A stretch of 37,940 nucleotides of DNA from Candidatus Aminicenantota bacterium (GCA_021162615.1 JAGGYH010000068.1:1-37940); one strand, 5' to 3'; positions 1 through 7,590 are shown, numbered from the stretch's first letter. Program-made: numbers and translations. Notes: generated by a model from the letters alone, not told the origin.

Positions 1-6
1 AGGGCA

Positions 7-21
7 TCCGGCGAAGCCGGA
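7..21. repeat. Short perfect hairpin at the left edge
   Basis: A 6-bp inverted repeat (TCCGGC, GAA loop, GCCGGA) lies directly outside the 61-bp repeat at 52-112. It is seen directly. It is GC-rich compared with the AT-rich flank and probably belongs to the same repetitive or structured element. There is no T-run after it, so it is not a classical terminator. Confidence 0.5.
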
Positions 22-51
22 CGCTGAGTATGTCTGACCCACGGACGGGGG

Positions 52-112
52 GAGTTACGCAAGCGCCGAGAAAAATGAAGGAGAATGGCGTTAAAAATCT
101 GAAGGGAGCACA
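52..112 (+). repeat. 61-bp repeat, left copy (inverted relative to right copy)
   Basis: This block matches the reverse complement of 37763-37823 at 58 of 61 positions. The flanks on the outer side diverge, and the inner side diverges within a few bases. A reading frame open from base 3 to a TAA at 144-146 crosses it. Within and just inside the repeat the two copies differ at 7 codons of this frame, 4 of them synonymous. A second frame ends at a TAA shared by both copies (91-93 here). The block may therefore be the tail of a short multi-copy coding element, but no family is recognised. Confidence 0.75.
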
Positions 113-149
113 GACCATATCTGAATTTCATATCGGCTTGCATTAATTG

Positions 150-269
150 TAAAAAAATGGCGATTAAAATGAAAGTAAAAACAAACAAAAACATTTCAGT
201 TGTCATTGTTTTTAAGAGCATGCAGTCCCTTGGTATCAAAACAAAAAAATTCTCGTCGCCATTTTTTTA
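150..269. repeat. 14-bp perfect inverted repeat with nested hairpin
   Basis: The arms 150-163 (TAAAAAAATGGCGA) and 256-269 (its exact reverse complement) enclose 92 bases. Inside, 187-193 (AAAAACA) pairs with 207-213 (TGTTTTT). The element lies just downstream of the 58-aa minus-strand gene, so on that strand it could form a large hairpin ending in seven U. That would be an unusual terminator, and a small mobile or repeated element is equally possible. The region 113-282 otherwise contains no gene I can support. Confidence 0.5.
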
Positions 270-282
270 TGAATAGTTCAGG

Positions 283-459
283 TTAGTAAGGGGGAGTCCT
301 CATAAAGGCAAGGCCGAAAAATCCTCCGGTCATGACAAAGCTGATTAAAGGAAGAGTGACAAATCCTTCCCAAATAAGGATAATTGTCAGCCACGAACTT
401 ATCAACCCGATGATTCCTAGTGTTTTAAAATGGCGGTCTATAAATTTATGTGGTCCCAT
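283..459 (-). CDS. Small membrane protein, 58 aa, function unknown
   Basis: An ATG at 459 opens a 58-codon frame ending in TAA at 283. A strong ribosome binding site (GAGGTGA) sits about 6-8 bases upstream. The protein begins with a basic stretch (MGPHKFIDRHFKTLG), followed by two hydrophobic segments, roughly residues 14-30 and 34-52. They are separated by a short WEG turn, and the tail is RTPPY, so a two-span membrane hairpin is likely. It is the last gene on the minus strand of the operon that begins at 5947, separated from the 715-aa gene by about 160 bases. No family is recognised. Confidence rests on the start signal and the protein-like composition. Confidence 0.6.
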   Translation of the reverse strand: MGPHKFIDRHFKTLGIIGLISSWLTIILIWEGFVTLPLISFVMTGGFFGLAFMRTPPY

Positions 460-620
460 GGTTCATCACCTCACTTTCATCGCTTTTTTGACAGCAATTT
501 TTATGCCATATCCCAAGTGATTGAAAATGAAGCGGTTGGATTGAATCGGGATGAAAGGACCTGAAGAAATAGTAACAAAAATTGTTGGTGACGGGCAAAA
601 TATTGTCATATCCTGTTTTA

Positions 621-2768
621 TCAGGACTCTTTTGTCTTTTCTTTGGTTTTTTTGTTTCCCTTTTGTCCCAGTGCGGATTTTAATTTTTCTCCGAATAAGC
701 CTGCTGACAAGGGTTTTTCCGAGGCTTTTTTGAATTCTTTTTCTTTTATTGGTTCGGACTTCAGAGTTTCTATTTTTTCTTCTTCCAGATCTTTCTCTTT
801 ATCTGTTTTGACAGCAAAGAATGCTTCCAGTTCTGATTCTTCCTGCTCTATTTGTTCCTCGATGATTTTCTTTTTCCCTCTCTTTATGCGTTGAGGCTTT
901 TCAAAGTCGACTTCTTTCTTTTCTGTTTTTCTCTGTCTTTTTTCCGGAAGCTGTTTTTCAGCAGTTATTTCTTCCTTTTTTTCTTTCTTTAATGGGGGTT
1001 TAGGTGCGGGCTTTTTCTTGGGTTTTTTCTTTACTGCTTTGGGTTTTTTAAGGGGTTCTATTTTCTTTTTTTCTTCAAGATGGATCTCTGGAGTGCTGAT
1101 TTCACCGACTGTTCCGATTTCGGGAAGGACTTCATCTTGGGCTTCCTTTGCTGCTGCTTCTTCTTCCGGTTCCTCGATTTCAATGGGTTCTTCGAGTTCT
1201 AACTCTTTTTCGGTTTTGACTTTTTCGTGATAGAAAAACAGACCCGTCTTTTTTTCTGACATTGCAAATTCTGGTGATAGGCAGAGAGTTTTTTCGATAT
1301 CTGCAAGCGAGGTGTGCTTCAGGACATCAACCAAGTGGAATGCTTTTTTATAATGCAGGGTCTGTCTTTCTCCTTCAAACCCGAAATTTTTAAACACTAT
1401 GATCAGGAGTTCCCTTAGGTCCTTGTTTTTTTTCTGTTCCGAAAGGTCAAGCAGGTTTTTAAGGGTTCCGTGCTCAATAAAAATTATTTTATTGGGAAGA
1501 GCATAGGTCGGTGTTTCTTTTTCAGCAATTGAAAAAGTGTCTTTTTTTGAGTTGTATTCAAGATAAGGGAGCATCAATTTCTTTTTTGATTTCTTCAGGC
1601 GAAAGCTCATTTGGTTTGAGTCTGTTTTCTTTATTGTCAGGCTGGCTCCCTGGGGAATATTGTGCTTTTTATAGAATTTATCCAGTCCAAGGAATATGTT
1701 CAGAGAAGGGTAGTAGAAAGCAGTGGTTTCGTCTCCATCTTCCTCATCTTTGAATGTGTATTCTCTTGTGTCGGCAAGCTCTCTTTTTAGTTCAGGGGGC
1801 ATTTCAATCCCGCCTGATAAAACTTCTCTCCAGGAAATATAGATTTTAAGAGGGAATTTATTTTCCTTTTCCCTAATGGATTCATATTGTTTCTCGTCCA
1901 GCTGAGGGAGTTCTGCTTTATCAACGGAAAGAGGCTTCCCTTTTAAAAATGAGTTGAGTATTTCCTTGTGAAACCATCTCCCCTGGTCTTTAGGATAAAC
2001 GCAGATAAAGGTATTCTTGTGTTTTTTGTTTAATGTAAAATTTAAACTCAAGCAGTATATATCAAATTTGTCATCCTCTGGTTTTACGTTGAAAAATTTT
2101 TCAATCAATTCTTTTGTGGAGGCAGGTTGTTTTTGTTCTTTAAAATATTTCTCAATTTTTTTTATTTTATTCTCAGGAATGGATATTCTTTTTTTGGATA
2201 GTTGCCAGTGTTCGTTCCAACCAAAAAACGCATCAGATTTTGAAATGGATTTTCTCAGGTTGACTCCCAAGGTTTTCAAGTCTTTTTCTGTCATGGGAAG
2301 TTTGTGAAGTCTTGGGTCTTCTTCTTTGTTTATGACCTCAGGGGTTTTATGCGAGCCCTCCGCGGCTGCGGGAAGGAGGACCTGTGTCTTTTTTCTTTTC
2401 ATATAATCAATATGCTTACGGAATAGTCCCCCTCCGGTATAATCTACTTCAAGCATTTCACAGTTGTAATCGGGATAGCGTATTTTATTAATGACTTTGA
2501 GTACGATTTTACCTGTGAAGTGTTTTTTTTCTTTGCTGCTTATAATGAGAGGCTCGTTGTATTCTTTACAGATCAGGTTATTCGTTTCATATGTGCATGC
2601 AGGGTCGTATTTCAATACTTCCTGGTTAAGCAGCCGTGCATTTTTTTTGTAGGCAAGCATTTCTGTAAGCTCGGCCAGAGTAGGGACATGGTCTTGTTTG
2701 GCAAGCTTTTCCTGTATAAAGTCGAGATCAGCTTTTAATACTTTTGTGTTTTCACTTGACTTGGCCAT
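621..2768 (-). CDS. 715-aa Lys/Glu-rich protein of unknown function
   Basis: Long protein without a signal peptide or membrane span. Residues 1 to about 545 look globular, with mixed helices and strands and aromatic residues. One notable segment near residues 105-135 contains the string DYTGGGLFRKH. Two stretches, near residues 205-275 and 465-540, faintly resemble winged-helix (HARE-HTH-like) folds, but this is only an impression. From about residue 550 to the end the sequence is low complexity: first acidic (EEPIEIEEPEEE), then Lys/Pro-rich and Lys/Glu-rich, as in disordered nucleic-acid-binding tails. The ATG lies 2 bases after the stop of the upstream carbamoyltransferase-like gene, so the two are co-transcribed. 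The start is preceded by an AAGGAAAGAG-type site. The function is not recognised, and a role with RNA, DNA or a large complex is inference only. Confidence 0.75.
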   Translation of the reverse strand: MAKSSENTKVLKADLDFIQEKLAKQDHVPTLAELTEMLAYKKNARLLNQEVLKYDPACTYETNNLICKEYNEPLIISSKEKKHFTGKIVLKVINKIRYPDYNCEMLEVDYTGGGLFRKHIDYMKRKKTQVLLPAAAEGSHKTPEVINKEEDPRLHKLPMTEKDLKTLGVNLRKSISKSDAFFGWNEHWQLSKKRISIPENKIKKIEKYFKEQKQPASTKELIEKFFNVKPEDDKFDIYCLSLNFTLNKKHKNTFICVYPKDQGRWFHKEILNSFLKGKPLSVDKAELPQLDEKQYESIREKENKFPLKIYISWREVLSGGIEMPPELKRELADTREYTFKDEEDGDETTAFYYPSLNIFLGLDKFYKKHNIPQGASLTIKKTDSNQMSFRLKKSKKKLMLPYLEYNSKKDTFSIAEKETPTYALPNKIIFIEHGTLKNLLDLSEQKKNKDLRELLIIVFKNFGFEGERQTLHYKKAFHLVDVLKHTSLADIEKTLCLSPEFAMSEKKTGLFFYHEKVKTEKELELEEPIEIEEPEEEAAAKEAQDEVLPEIGTVGEISTPEIHLEEKKKIEPLKKPKAVKKKPKKKPAPKPPLKKEKKEEITAEKQLPEKRQRKTEKKEVDFEKPQRIKRGKKKIIEEQIEQEESELEAFFAVKTDKEKDLEEEKIETLKSEPIKEKEFKKASEKPLSAGLFGEKLKSALGQKGNKKTKEKTKES

Positions 2769-2770
2769 TT

Positions 2771-3682
2771 TTATATTTCTCTTTCCTTGTTTCTTATTAA
2801 TGATACCATAATAGCTTTCGTAATATGAAGTCTATTATCAGCTTGACTGAAAATTAATGATTTGCCCGATTGGATTTTTTTGAACAAATCTTCTTCGGGT
2901 TCTGGGGAAGGGATGCTGAACATAAAAAGAGCGTCTTTTTTGGAGGAGGAAAACAGGGAGTCTTTAAATAAAAAATCTTTTTCAATTCTCGGAGAAGAGC
3001 TTGAAGGGATATATGAGTAATACACTATGTCAGCGTTTAGGGCGGCCTCTTGTGGATTTTCTGTTATCATGTAATTAAATTGTGTGTGTTTTCCTTTAAC
3101 CTCAGCAGCATCAATGACGTCCTGCCCGAGTTTGCTTTTCCGGGGGACAGCAATATGTATATGTGTTCCTGCTGTGGCTGCAGCTAAAAGCAGGCTGTGG
3201 CATATATTTTTTTTGTTTCCAATAAAAGCTAGTTTGATATTTGTCAGATCTCTGCAGTGTTCCTTTATGGTGAAAAAGTCTGCCAAGGCCTGGCAGGGAG
3301 AGAATTTTTCTGAACCCGCGTTTATTATGGGGATGCGGACCGTTTTCTCAAGCTCAGCAATATGTTCATGGTTTTTTGTCTCTATAACAACTCCATCCGC
3401 CCAGCGTTCCAGGCATCTGCAGGAAACTTGAGATAGTCTTTTATTTCTGGCCTGCAGATCTGAATAGTTGAATAAGACCGCTTCTCCCTTAAGTGAGGAG
3501 ACAGCGACCTGGAAACTCACATTGGGATGGAAATACGGATTTTGAAACGCACCGGCAATAATGAATCCGGAAAGGCTGTTTTTGAAAAGCCTGGGCTTCT
3601 TTTTTATCTCAAGTGTAAGGTCAAGCATCTCACTAAATTGATATGCAGAAATTTCATCTAAGGAAATGAGATTTTTAATCAT
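2771..3682 (-). CDS. Ornithine carbamoyltransferase-fold protein lacking catalytic motifs
   Basis: 303 aa, the usual length of ornithine/aspartate carbamoyltransferases. The fold is recognisable: VSFQVA after the P-loop region, the PCQALADFFTIKEH segment, a Rossmann-like LAFIGNKKN, and the C-terminal QADNRLHITKAI. The catalytic signatures are gone. The carbamoyl-phosphate motif S-T-R-T-R is YFHPN (residues 50-54), HPxQ is SPCQ (128-131), HCLP is FSIP (255-258), and the SMG ornithine loop is replaced by a Ser-rich stretch near 224-230. The ribosome binding site GGGGGAG overlaps the end of arcC, so the two genes are coupled. Known OTCases need these residues to bind carbamoyl phosphate. This copy is therefore inferred to be a non-classical enzyme with another substrate, or a regulatory or scaffold subunit next to carbamate kinase. 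It reads as an intact gene, not a decaying one. Confidence 0.8.
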   Translation of the reverse strand: MIKNLISLDEISAYQFSEMLDLTLEIKKKPRLFKNSLSGFIIAGAFQNPYFHPNVSFQVAVSSLKGEAVLFNYSDLQARNKRLSQVSCRCLERWADGVVIETKNHEHIAELEKTVRIPIINAGSEKFSPCQALADFFTIKEHCRDLTNIKLAFIGNKKNICHSLLLAAATAGTHIHIAVPRKSKLGQDVIDAAEVKGKHTQFNYMITENPQEAALNADIVYYSYIPSSSSPRIEKDFLFKDSLFSSSKKDALFMFSIPSPEPEEDLFKKIQSGKSLIFSQADNRLHITKAIMVSLIRNKEREI

Positions 3683-3692
3683 TTTCTCCCCC

Positions 3693-4643
3693 CTAAGGAG
3701 ACTGTGTGATGGTCGTTCCTGAACGGTTGATCAGAGCTGCTTTGAGATGATTGGCCGAGGTGATGATCACCTTTTCACCGCCGCTGTTTATATATTCAAT
3801 AGCCGCTTCGATTTTTGGACCCATTGAGCCGGGTGGAAACTGGCCCTCTTGTAAATATTTCTGTGCCTGCTGGGATGTCATTTTTTTGATTGCTTTTTCA
3901 TTGGGAGTGCCGAAGTTCAGATACACGCATTTCGTATTCGTAAGGATGATAAAAAGATCTGCACTGACTTCTCTTGCAATGAGGCTTGAAGCGAAATCTT
4001 TATCAATAACAGCCTCTACTCCTTGGAACAGGCCCCTTCCGTTAATGATGACCGGAATCCCGCCTCCTCCGGAAGCGATAACGATTTTTCCTGAGTGGAC
4101 CAGGTCATAAAGGATTTTTTTAGGGACTATGTCTATAGGCCTTGGTGACGGAACGACTTTCCGGTATCCACGGCCGGCATCTTCCATCATGTCCCATTTT
4201 TTCTGGCGTTTAAGCATCTGGGCTCTGTATTTCGAATAAAACGGGCCCACTGGTTTGGTCGGATTATCAAAGGCCTTATCCTCTTTGTCAACCACTACTT
4301 GAGTGATGAGTGTGGCAACATGCTTGTCTATTGAATTTTTTCGAAGTTCATTGATTATGGCTTTTTCAAGTATAAAACCCATGCTTCCTTCAGTCATGGC
4401 ATCGCATACTTCCAGAGAAAAAGGAGGCACTTTATTTATGGACTCCTCCATCTGGATCAAGAGATTGCCGACTTGGGGCCCATTTCCGTGAACAATGATC
4501 GGGTCATACCCTTTTTTGACGATATGAATGACAAGCCGGGCGGCTTTTTGTGCGTTTTTCATCTGTTCAGATTGAAGCCCCTGCTGGCCTTTCGGCAGAA
4601 TCGCGTTGCCGCCAAACGCTATGAGTGCGATTTTTCTTTTCAT
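3693..4643 (-). CDS. arcC: Carbamate kinase
   Basis: 316 aa, full length for the family. It interconverts carbamoyl phosphate + ADP with carbamate + ATP in the cytoplasm, usually to harvest ATP from carbamoyl phosphate. Visible motifs in order: FGGNAI (residues 9-14), HGNGPQVGN (about 52-60), PTKPVGPFY (about 128-136), GRGYRKVVPSPRP (about 157-169), ASGGGGIPV (about 190-198), EAVIDKD, LTNTKCVYLNFG and the C-terminal GSMGPK. All expected nucleotide and substrate residues appear intact. Its start codon overlaps the stop of the upstream COG2403 gene by one base (TGATG), implying translational coupling. It lies just upstream of the degenerate carbamoyltransferase. No arginine deiminase or purine-degradation gene is in view, so the source of carbamoyl phosphate is unknown. 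Confidence 0.95.
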   Translation of the reverse strand: MKRKIALIAFGGNAILPKGQQGLQSEQMKNAQKAARLVIHIVKKGYDPIIVHGNGPQVGNLLIQMEESINKVPPFSLEVCDAMTEGSMGFILEKAIINELRKNSIDKHVATLITQVVVDKEDKAFDNPTKPVGPFYSKYRAQMLKRQKKWDMMEDAGRGYRKVVPSPRPIDIVPKKILYDLVHSGKIVIASGGGGIPVIINGRGLFQGVEAVIDKDFASSLIAREVSADLFIILTNTKCVYLNFGTPNEKAIKKMTSQQAQKYLQEGQFPPGSMGPKIEAAIEYINSGGEKVIITSANHLKAALINRSGTTITQSP

Positions 4644-5947
4644 CAGTAATTTTTGAGGATTTCTTTTAGGTTTGGAGATCCTATTTCTTCCAGATCATAA
4701 GAGACATTGAGTATTTTCTTGTTTGTTTCTATGAGTTTTCCCAGGTCTATGGGAGTTCCGCTCACGACCAGGTCACACTGGCTGTTGTCTATGGTCTGTG
4801 CTAATTCCTCGATCTGTTTTTTTCCATAACCCATGGCCGGCAGGACTCTGTCTAAATGGGAGTACTTTTGATAGGTTGTTTTTATGCTTCCTACGGCGAA
4901 AGGCCTGGGATCAATGATGTCTGCGGCGCCGTATTTTTCAGCTGCCACTATCCCGGCACCATATTTCATTTCCCCATGTGTCAGGGTGGGTCCGTCTTCA
5001 ATTACCAGTACTTTTTTACCTGAAATTTCCTGCGGCTTTTTGACTTTGATCACTGAGTTTGCTTTGATTATCTTTGCGTTCGGATTGTATTTTTTTATAT
5101 TTGTCAGGATTATATCGACGTTTTCTTTTTTAGCTGTATCCATCTTATTTATGACAATGACATCAGCAAGCCTGAAATTTGTCTCCCCAGGATAATAGAG
5201 GAGTTCATGCCCGGGTCTGTGAGGGTCTACGATTACTATGGCTGTGTCAGGCAGGTAAAAGGGAATATCATTATTTCCTCCGTCCCATAAAATAACATCT
5301 GCCTCTTCTTCTGCTCTTTTTAATATTTCTCCATAATCGACTCCTGCATACACCAATATCCCTTCTTTTATATGGGGCTCATATTCTTCCATCTCTTCGA
5401 TTGTGCAGTCATGCTTTATCATATCTTCATAGGTGGCAAATCTTTGGACGGCCTGTTTGGCCAGATCTCCGTAAGGCATGGGATGGCGTATGACAGCGAC
5501 TTTTTCCCCTTTTTCTTTGAGAAGCTTGGCGATTTTTCTGGATGTCTGGCTTTTTCCGCAGCCTGTTCTGACCGCACAGACAGAGATGAGCGGGCGCTTG
5601 CTTTTTATCATGGTTTCTCTAGGCCCTAGAAGAGAGAAACTGGCCCCGGCTGCCTGCACCTGAGAAGCCTTGTGCATCACATATTCATAAGGCACATCGC
5701 TGTAGGAGAAAAAGACTTCGTTCACGCTGTTCTCCTTGATGAGTTCAGTGAGTCTGTCCTCAGAGTATATCGGGATTCCGCTTGGGTAGAGTTTTCCTGA
5801 GAGTTCAGGAGGATACTTTCTTCCCTCTATATCAGGGATTTGAGTTGCAGTGAATGCAATGACCTCGTAGCTTTTATTGTCTCTTAAATAAACGTTAAAA
5901 TTATGGAAGTCTCTTCCGGCTGCTCCCATTATGATTGCTTTTTTCAT
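4643..5947 (-). CDS. COG2403 P-loop protein, cyclic 2,3-diphosphoglycerate synthetase-like
   Basis: 434 aa from the ATG at 5947, which follows AAGGAG at a good distance. A longer frame starting at 6004 has no such site and would run through the promoter. The N-terminus is a Rossmann-type segment (KKAIIMGAAGRDFHNFN, residues 1-17). A P-loop A-V-R-T-G-C-G-K-S-Q-T-S follows near residue 125. Downstream are WDGGNNDIPF, VIVDPHRPGH and a G4-like VINKMDTA. These match the COG2403 family, whose characterised archaeal members make cyclic 2,3-diphosphoglycerate. Bacterial members are mostly unassigned. As the first gene of an operon with carbamate kinase, a role in carbamoyl-phosphate or another acyl-phosphate chemistry is plausible but unproven. 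Confidence 0.85.
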   Translation of the reverse strand: MKKAIIMGAAGRDFHNFNVYLRDNKSYEVIAFTATQIPDIEGRKYPPELSGKLYPSGIPIYSEDRLTELIKENSVNEVFFSYSDVPYEYVMHKASQVQAAGASFSLLGPRETMIKSKRPLISVCAVRTGCGKSQTSRKIAKLLKEKGEKVAVIRHPMPYGDLAKQAVQRFATYEDMIKHDCTIEEMEEYEPHIKEGILVYAGVDYGEILKRAEEEADVILWDGGNNDIPFYLPDTAIVIVDPHRPGHELLYYPGETNFRLADVIVINKMDTAKKENVDIILTNIKKYNPNAKIIKANSVIKVKKPQEISGKKVLVIEDGPTLTHGEMKYGAGIVAAEKYGAADIIDPRPFAVGSIKTTYQKYSHLDRVLPAMGYGKKQIEELAQTIDNSQCDLVVSGTPIDLGKLIETNKKILNVSYDLEEIGSPNLKEILKNY

Positions 5948-5984
5948 ATTTTTCTCCTTGTTTATTGTTTTAAAAGAATCACTT

Positions 5985-6013
5985 ATTTTAATATACCGTT
6001 GCATTTAATGCAA
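5985..6013 (-). promoter_or_regulatory. Minus-strand promoter with palindromic operator
   Basis: On the minus strand TTGCAT (6013-6008) and TAAAAT (5990-5985) are separated by 17 bases, a sigma70-like promoter about 40 bases before the COG2403 start. The -35 is embedded in a perfect 7-1-7 palindrome TTGCATTTAATGCAA (5999-6013). A dimeric regulator binding here would block the promoter. The regulator is not in the window. Confidence 0.5.
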
Positions 6014-6075
6014 TAATCCCGGTTATTCTATCCCCTCATGAAATTCAGGTGTGGCTGAAGCGACATTGATGATGA

Positions 6076-6104
6076 AGATCCCTTTATACCCTCTAGGGGG
6101 ATCT
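6076..6104. repeat. Inverted repeat between divergent operons
   Basis: AGATCCC (6076-6082) and GGGATCT (6098-6104) form a 7-bp inverted repeat. On the plus strand it is followed by CTGTTTTTTC, so it resembles a weak terminator or attenuator. No plus-strand gene precedes it. It may be an operator for the divergent operons, or a relic from the deletion that removed the 5' part of the flavin reductase gene. Confidence 0.35.
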
Positions 6105-6168
6105 CTGTTTTTTCTATGCATCTTTTGATCTCATTTTATATGATTCTTTCTTTTTGGGAATTTATTTT

Positions 6169-6198
6169 TTGACTGGTATTGTTTTTTATGTGTATGAT
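6169..6198 (+). promoter_or_regulatory. Sigma70-like promoter of the flavodiiron/Hcp cluster
   Basis: TTGACT (6169-6174), an 18-base spacer and TATGAT (6193-6198). Initiation is expected near 6204-6206, exactly at the ATG at 6204. Any product of the first small frame would then come from a nearly leaderless message. The next gene at 6397 has its own strong ribosome binding site. Confidence 0.6.
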
Positions 6199-6200
6199 AG

Positions 6201-6395
6201 GTGATGAAGTTAATAGATAGCATTGATGCTGGGACACATATGATATTTATTGGTGGGATTGAAGATGCAGAGAAACTATCTGATGGTAAACCCATGACAT
6301 ATGAATATTATCATAAAGTAAAAGGTGGATTTTCACAGAAAACTGCTCCTGCATATTGGGATGCGGTCGATAATGAAATAAAAAAGGAGGAGTAA
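6201..6395 (+). pseudogene. C-terminal fragment of a flavin reductase-like protein
   Basis: This 64-aa frame (GTG at 6201 or ATG at 6204) matches the end of the FMN-binding flavin reductase domain found in flavoredoxins and high-molecular-weight rubredoxins: DSIDAGTHMIFIGGIEDAE, then PMTYEYYHKVKGG, then KTAPAY. The full domain is about 160 residues. The N-terminal two thirds, including most of the flavin site, is absent in all upstream frames. It sits right before the flavodiiron gene, where such electron donors are often encoded, so it is probably the remnant of the native partner. It could still be translated, but it is unlikely to bind FMN as a normal enzyme. Confidence 0.7.
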
Positions 6396-6396
6396 A

Positions 6397-7590
6397 ATGA
6401 GCGTGTTAAGACAATTAAAACCAAATGTTTATTTGGTCGCGGCTATTGATTGGAACAGGCGATTATTCGATTCGCTAATTCCTCTACCGGATGGCACAAG
6501 TTATAATGCATATTTGATCAAGGGAAGCGAGAAAACTGTTTTATTGGATACGGTTGACCCTGATTTGGCTGATGCTTTGCTGTCTCAGTTGGAGAGCATT
6601 GAAAATGTTGATTTTATTGTATCCCACCATGCAGAACAAGACCATTCCGGAATGATTCCACATGTCTTAGAAAAATATCCCAAGGCAAAGGTTATAACCT
6701 CTTCAAAAGGAAAAGGTATGATCGTTGATCATCTATGCGTACCGGAGGAAAAAGTGGTTATTGTAGAAGATGGGGAAGAACTGTCTTTGGGGGATAAAAC
6801 ATTAGAGTTCATATATACTCCTTGGGTTCATTGGCCGGAAACGATGGTTTCGTATCTCAAGGAAGATAAGATTCTGTTTACGTGTGATTTTTTCGGCTCA
6901 CATATTGCCACTACCGATATGTATGTTACAGATGAAGGTCAGGTATATGAAGCAGCGAAGAGATATTTTGCCGAGATTATGATGCCATTTAGAAATATTA
7001 TCAAGAAGAATATGGAAAAAATAAGTGAATATGAACTAGATATGATCGCACCCAGCCATGGTCCAATATATAATAAACCGGATTTCATAATCAATGCATA
7101 TGAGGATTGGATCTCTGATACTCCAAAAAACATTGTTGTCATACCATACATCTCAATGCACGGCAGTACTGAAAAGATGGTCCAGCATCTTGTTACGGCA
7201 TTATCAAAAAGAGGTGTTAAGGTACATATATTTGACTTGGCTGTAACGGACATAGGCAAACTCGCCATAACCTTAGTCGATGCAGCAACCATAGTCATAG
7301 GAACACCAACGGTCCAAGTTGGACCTCATCCAAACGTTACATACGCTGTAAAATTAGCAAACCTTTTAAGACCCAAGGCTAAATTTGTGTCGGTAATAGC
7401 ATCCTATGGTTGGGGTAGCAAAGCGATAGAACAAATTGCAGAAATGATCCCAAATCTTAAGGTAGAGATCATAGAACCAGTTCTGGTTAAAGGGTATCCA
7501 AAAGAAAATGATTTCAAAGAACTGGATAAATTAGCGGATGAAATTTCGAATAAACACAAAGAACTCAATATCGTGAAAAATGAGGGATAA
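6397..7590 (+). CDS. fprA: Flavodiiron protein (rubredoxin:oxygen / NO oxidoreductase)
   Basis: 397 aa, the size of class A flavodiiron proteins, which reduce O2 to water and/or NO to N2O with electrons from rubredoxin or a flavoprotein. The metallo-beta-lactamase domain (about residues 1-245) has all diiron ligands visible: H78-x-E80-x-D82-H83, H145, D164 and H221. The flavodoxin domain (about 250-390) starts with VVIPYISMHGSTEKMV and contains the FMN loop regions TPTVQVGPHP and ASYGWGSKA. A strong AAAAAAGGAGGAGT site precedes the ATG. It is part of an oxygen/nitrosative-stress cluster with hcp. Its likely electron donor upstream is truncated, so reduction must come from elsewhere. Confidence 0.95.
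   Translation: MSVLRQLKPNVYLVAAIDWNRRLFDSLIPLPDGTSYNAYLIKGSEKTVLLDTVDPDLADALLSQLESIENVDFIVSHHAEQDHSGMIPHVLEKYPKAKVITSSKGKGMIVDHLCVPEEKVVIVEDGEELSLGDKTLEFIYTPWVHWPETMVSYLKEDKILFTCDFFGSHIATTDMYVTDEGQVYEAAKRYFAEIMMPFRNIIKKNMEKISEYELDMIAPSHGPIYNKPDFIINAYEDWISDTPKNIVVIPYISMHGSTEKMVQHLVTALSKRGVKVHIFDLAVTDIGKLAITLVDAATIVIGTPTVQVGPHPNVTYAVKLANLLRPKAKFVSVIASYGWGSKAIEQIAEMIPNLKVEIIEPVLVKGYPKENDFKELDKLADEISNKHKELNIVKNEG

Noticed and set aside
466-609. 47-codon minus-strand frame between the 715-aa and 58-aa genes, ending inside the binding site of the latter
   Set aside because: Weak start signal (GGA two bases from ATG) and composition rich in Pro, Ile and Ser without clear fold; could be a leader peptide but cannot be supported.
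611-626. Hairpin TCCTG...CAGGA at the end of the 715-aa gene
   Set aside because: Only 5 bp, no U-run; not a credible terminator.
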